From positions 8,420,653 to 8,484,652 of the forward strand of contig CM019230.1 of NCBI GenBank assembly GCA_009741485.1: a stretch of 64,000 bases of DNA, in the 5' to 3' direction. The DNA is from Malurus cyaneus samueli (taxonomy: Eukaryota > Chordata > Aves > Passeriformes > Maluridae). Numbering within the stretch: position 1 is the first letter of the stretch; every line of letters starts with the position of its first letter. Position numbers and translations under genes: made by a program. Below are positions 59,871 through 64,000 of this stretch, one piece after another. Below the pieces are notes generated by a model. The model saw only the letters and a list, made by a program, of their open reading frames with translations. It had not been told where the DNA came from and did no database searches.

Positions 59871-61369
59871 TTTCTTCAGTTGCTGTCTTTGCAAACAAGG
59901 AATGTATTGCCATGGAGCCGTATTACCACAAAAATATTTTCAACTTTTATAAAGTCCCTTTTAAAAATCCACACAGACATTTAATTGCTGGAACCTATCA
60001 GGGTGCACCAGAAACACTGGCATTTCATCCCTGTACTGTAGAAAATGTGTGCTGATCTTCACAAACTTTACAGCTTTTCCAGGGTTTTACAGTCAATTTA
60101 TGCCAAGATCAGCTAATACTTCCAATGGATTTATGTTTCTGCTATGCTAGGTTTATTTAGGAATCTGATTCATCATAATTTTGAGAGATATTTGGTTTTA
60201 GAATTTTTAAAATAAATTTAAAAGGTAATCAAAAACATCTGGTTCAGTAGTGCAGTAAAAAATAATGGAATAAAACAGTAATGAATAAGCAATACTCTTT
60301 AGCTACTAAGACCTTTTATCCAGTGCATTCTGTACTCCTGCCCAGCATCTCAATGACCACTTATTTTACCAGCAGCTGCAATTGTACCATAGACATCTTT
60401 CTATTCCTTTTTGTTCTTTTTTATTTTTAAGAAACACTTTTGTAAATTTTAGTTTTACTTGCCCGTCTATACCGTGTTTCCCTTTTTGCCTAAATAGGGC
60501 ACTGTTTTGCTTTCTTCTTGTGTCTATAGGTGAGAAGAGTCTTCACCCTCTAGATTATCCACATAATAAAATGAGGAATTGTTTTTCCCTTTGCCAAAAT
60601 TTTCTCATATAAAACACCTCACACAAATGGATTTTTCACGTCCTAGATGGTGGACATCTGTGACATACACCTTAGTAAGGGTTGCAGATGTCCCAAGGGG
60701 ACTTTCATACTTTAACTTGATCTGCCTAAATATCCATCTTTCACACATCATTATCATACATTTGACTGAAGAGGCCTAAGAAGGTCATAGCTGATAACTT
60801 TTGTTTAGGAAAGCAATGGCAAAAAATAGAATAATTAAGTGCTAAAAAGCTTCCTGACATGTGCTGGTGAAGAAGCAACCTATTAGGAGCAAAGCAGTAC
60901 AGAATGGATAATGGGAGATGCTGCTTACAGCTCAGTATTAGCACGATGACTTGGTCATTATTTATCCACAGAGAATAACACCAACCTAAGCAGTCTCTGT
61001 TCAATAAGACCCCTGGTTTTCTGAAACCAAGGCTTTGAGAGGCCTGAGGCAGGCCAGCAGTCAAAGATCACTGTGACTATAAGTAATGAAAAATGAAAAA
61101 AATCATTACTGGTTGAAAATGTTACCAAGTGTAATGAGCAAATTTTGGGGAGCAAACAAAATACAAGCTTTCTAAAACAATCTTTCTACTGAAAGATGCC
61201 TTTCAGCTCTCCAGAAAAACTAAATTTCTTTTGGTCTGGACTAGACCCTTTCTTTGCATTTCACACGTGTGGTTGTCCTGATGTTGTCTGAGCTTGGAGA
61301 TGTGCCAAGGGTTGAGATACACAACCAGAACAATATATGCTGTGAACCTCACCTTTCTTCCTTTAAACC

Positions 61370-61430
61370 TGTAGGTTTGGGGTTTTTTGTTGTTTTTTTT
61401 TGTTTGTTTGGTTGTTTTTCTTTTAAATAA
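61370..61430. repeat. T/G-rich low-complexity tract
   Basis: The sequence is poly-T with interspersed g (ttttttgttgtttttttttg). No other signal is present. Confidence 0.8.
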
Positions 61431-62284
61431 AGACAATAATATTTGTTTACTTCAAAAGAGCTGTTATCTTGTAAGCTAGTTCTTACATAGGATCACAATT
61501 TCATGCATGTTTTTACTATGTAAAATGTTGCTTGCTCAATGCTTCACTTTTTAGTCTCAGCTAATTTCCAGACACCCCACTTTAGTTTGAGGGAGTAGAA
61601 AGGCTATAATTATTCTTCCTCAGATGGGCTTGCAAGATAAGGAGAGAATATTTACAGCAACCATGAGAAAGGAATGCGTGTTTCCAGAACATAAAGCATC
61701 TTGACATTTCCCTCATGTAGGCCTCCAAATGCTGGGAGCTAGGACAGATTCTTCAGACACTCATGTGTCAGTGAACCTCATTTGAAGAGGCAGAGACACG
61801 GAGATGACGCATTTGTAGACAGGACTGCTTGGTTTAAGGAAGAACACTTCAGTTTCTAATAAACAAATACATTAAACAGCCAAGGAAATACAACAAAACC
61901 CTCACAGTGGCTACCTGGCAGCTTGTTTGGTTCCATTCCTGGAGAGGTTGATACACAGTCATGAAGAAATTCACTCAACAAGTGTGAGAAGCAGTTTAGG
62001 CCTAAATGACACTTCCACATCACTTCCTTATGCAATTGTCCATTTCTTCAAATCTGCTGGCACAGTCAGAGAGCCAGTACCTGGGCACTACTGATGTAAA
62101 TGCTTGTGAGATAATTTGTTTTCTACCACAGATATTTCAGATGAAAAAAATCAAGTCTATATAAAATCAGAGCTGCAGCTGACAAAAATTTTAAGAGCAG
62201 TCAGCTGACCTGAAAAACTAATTTCAAATATAGTTAGAAGAATATATTTTAAAAATTATATTACTAATCAAAATGAAATAGGTT

Positions 62285-62385
62285 TCACAGAGTAGCTGTG
62301 GCTGCCCCACCCCTGGAAGCATTCAAGGGCAGGTTGGATGGGGAATTGAGTGGGAGTTGTCTCTGCCCATGGCAGGGGGAATAAA
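62285..62385 (+). repeat. CR1 LINE fragment
   Basis: The sequence 'agctgtggctgccccacccc' is followed by 'ggaagcattcaagggcaggt' and 'tggatgggga', a plus-strand CR1 block. The 3' end is missing or diverged. Confidence 0.8.
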
Positions 62386-62555
62386 GTCTCAATTCAGATG
62401 ACAGAGAAACACGACTACCTTAGCAGAGAATTCACCATGATAAACCTAATGCAATGTTTTGTCCTAGAAGCCACAGCTGGAGGATGTATGTCAGGACTTT
62501 TTGAAAATTTGCATTTAGCTGTAGAAATGAAGTGACAGGAGCCACCTGTTGAAAA

Positions 62556-62765
62556 TCACAAAACCACAGAATCAATTAGGCTGGGATAGATCTGAGATCA
62601 CTGAGTTCAGCCTATGACTTAACACCACCATGGCATGCAGTGCCATGTTCAGTTTTTCCTTAAACACCTCCAGAGACAGTGACACCACCACCAGCCTCTG
62701 GGTAGCCCATTCTAATATCTAATCACCCTTTCTGTGAAGAAATTCTTCCTATTGCCCTAAATGTT
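62556..62765 (-). repeat. CR1 LINE 3' fragment
   Basis: The words 'aaaaccacagaatcaattag', 'gctgggatagatctgagatc', 'cttaaacacctccagagaca' and 'gtgaagaaattcttcctatt' are antisense CR1 in order. Confidence 0.88.
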
Positions 62766-63349
62766 TTAGTACAGGAAGGTATTAACATTTCTGGAGTTGT
62801 ACATACAAGTGAGAATTTTGAAAAAGAGTACAAGACAGTATTAAAGAGTAGTATTTGTCTCTACTCTGCTTGGATAATATGACTAACTCTGATGTCACAG
62901 CTCAAAAGATATGGCAATAAATGTGCAAGCTGCAAGGAAAGCACTGAAGTGTCCTTCATAGTTGATCTAAAAGACTAAGAAATTCCCCTAGATTTATGTT
63001 ATCAAAGAAATAATAAAGATATTCAGCAGCAAACCATGATGGCTTGAATGGCAGCAACTTGTGAATTGATCATCAGATACTCAAGGGCTACCAATAATAA
63101 CTAAAAACAGCGAGATGGCTGTTCATAGATGACTGTGTGCAGGGGGACACTGGGGAAAGGACATAAATATAGAGAAAGGCTGAAGAATGCTGGCAGTGCC
63201 TGGAAACGAGGAAAATCAGCTTTCATTCCCTTCTTGGTTTGAAAGGGTTTGATGTAGGTGCTCCAAGGAGAAGATCTCAATCTTTTCTGCATGGGACATC
63301 CTGTTCAGCCTTTTCTGTATTAACTGCATGAGACAGCTGTTTACTTTCT

Positions 63350-63700
63350 TGTGAGAATCAGAGAACATCCTGAGCACAAACACAAGGATCATTCAAGTCC
63401 AGCTCCTGGCCCTGCACTGGACCACACCAAGAACCCCACCCTGTCCCTGAGGGCATTGTCCCAACACTTCTTGGGCTCTGGCAGCCTTGGGACTGTCACC
63501 ATCCTCTTGTTCAGTGCTCAAACACCCTCTGGGTGAAAAACTTTTTCCTGATATCCGAACTAAATCTTCCCCAACTCAGCCTCCTGATGTTACCTTGAGT
63601 CTGTCACTGGTCACAAGAGTGAAGAACCTTTTCCTAATATTGAACCTAAACCTCCCCTGACTCAGCTTCATCCCATTTCCCTTGGAACCTGGGTCACAAG
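63350..63700 (-). repeat. CR1 LINE fragment with internal duplication
   Basis: This minus-strand CR1 contains the block 'gtgaaaaactttttcctgat...cccaactcag' and again 'gtgaagaaccttttcctaat...cccctgactcag' about 90 bases later. It therefore has a partial tandem duplication or is two nested CR1 copies. Confidence 0.85.
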
Positions 63701-64000
63701 AATGGGAATCTTGCATGATATGTCCATGCTGCCACTAGAAGGCAAAGCAAATACACTGGGAATAAGGCACGAGCCTTTAGAGGGAAGGGAAAATGAAGGA
63801 AGTGAGACACTTTGATGTTCTGTGTGTATTTAAGTGAAAAGGAGTCAAATTCACAAAGTCAAAGAGACAGGCTAGCCTCTGTATCTTGACATCCATGTCT
63901 CCATGGCTCTTCAGAGAGGTGCACAGGTTTTTTCAGGAAGAGGTTGGTTTATACACTGTGTCAGTATGAGGACAGAGCAAACTGCAAAGATTGTAGAGGC

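Larger units (their letters stand above)
59538..64000 (-). other. GLP2R intron 1 / upstream region
   Basis: It contains CR1 pieces (59698-59870, 62285-62385, 62556-62765, 63350-63700) and a T/G-rich tract at 61370-61430. The signal-peptide exon of GLP2R was not recognised and may lie beyond the window. Confidence 0.65.

Noticed and set aside
1..64000. CRISPR arrays, bacterial operons, rRNA and tRNA genes
   Set aside because: No regularly spaced repeats, Shine-Dalgarno-driven gene clusters or tRNA-like cloverleaf sequences were seen. The genes are split by introns as in vertebrates.

Overview
The window is vertebrate nuclear DNA, almost certainly from a bird. Fragments of the avian LINE CR1 occur throughout on both strands, and LTR elements of endogenous-retrovirus type are present. 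All real genes are split into small GT-AG exons. Two genes are recognisable: the 3' half of GAS7 on the + strand (464-11588, with a long 3' UTR to about 19.6 kb) and GLP2R, the glucagon-like peptide 2 receptor, on the - strand (stop codon at 39955, most upstream exon seen at 59444-59537). In mammals the order is GLP2R - RCVRN - GAS7 with the same relative orientations, so this is the conserved block seen from the other strand. I cannot find recoverin (RCVRN), which should lie between them.

Region by region: 1-11588 holds six C-terminal coding exons of GAS7 (the C-terminal half of the F-BAR domain) with introns carrying CR1 pieces and one 88-base tandem duplication. 11589 to about 19640 is repeat-poor and probably GAS7 3' UTR. 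20199-41400 is a nested duplication. Segment A (20199-24830) recurs directly as A' (30691-35254). Segment B (about 25340-30690) recurs inverted as B' (about 36410-41410). A 25-base N gap (25314-25338) and about 1.1 kb of sequence unlike anything else in the window (35255-36380) sit at the joints. Minus-strand LTRs mark the ends of A, and a second LTR family lies at the A/B joints. B' holds the intact terminal exon of GLP2R; B holds a damaged, inverted copy of it. 41400-59537 carries the other GLP2R exons with matching phases. 59538-64000 is intron 1 and/or upstream sequence with CR1 pieces.

GLP2R is close to complete: eleven exons total 1380 coding bases (460 codons with the stop). They splice in frame and give a full seven-helix class B1 receptor core and C-terminal tail. 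The exon for the middle of the extracellular domain (human exon 3) and the signal-peptide exon were not found. GAS7 (actin and membrane remodelling, neurite growth) and GLP2R (gut hormone receptor) are neighbours by descent and are not known to work together.

The most notable feature is the nested direct/inverted duplication around the retroviral LTRs. Small-indel differences between copies, the N gap, the corrupted LTR and the damaged exon copy suggest an assembly artefact (unpolished haplotype or fold-back read). In that case the true order would be A - LTR - B' - GLP2R. A real rearrangement cannot be excluded from sequence alone.
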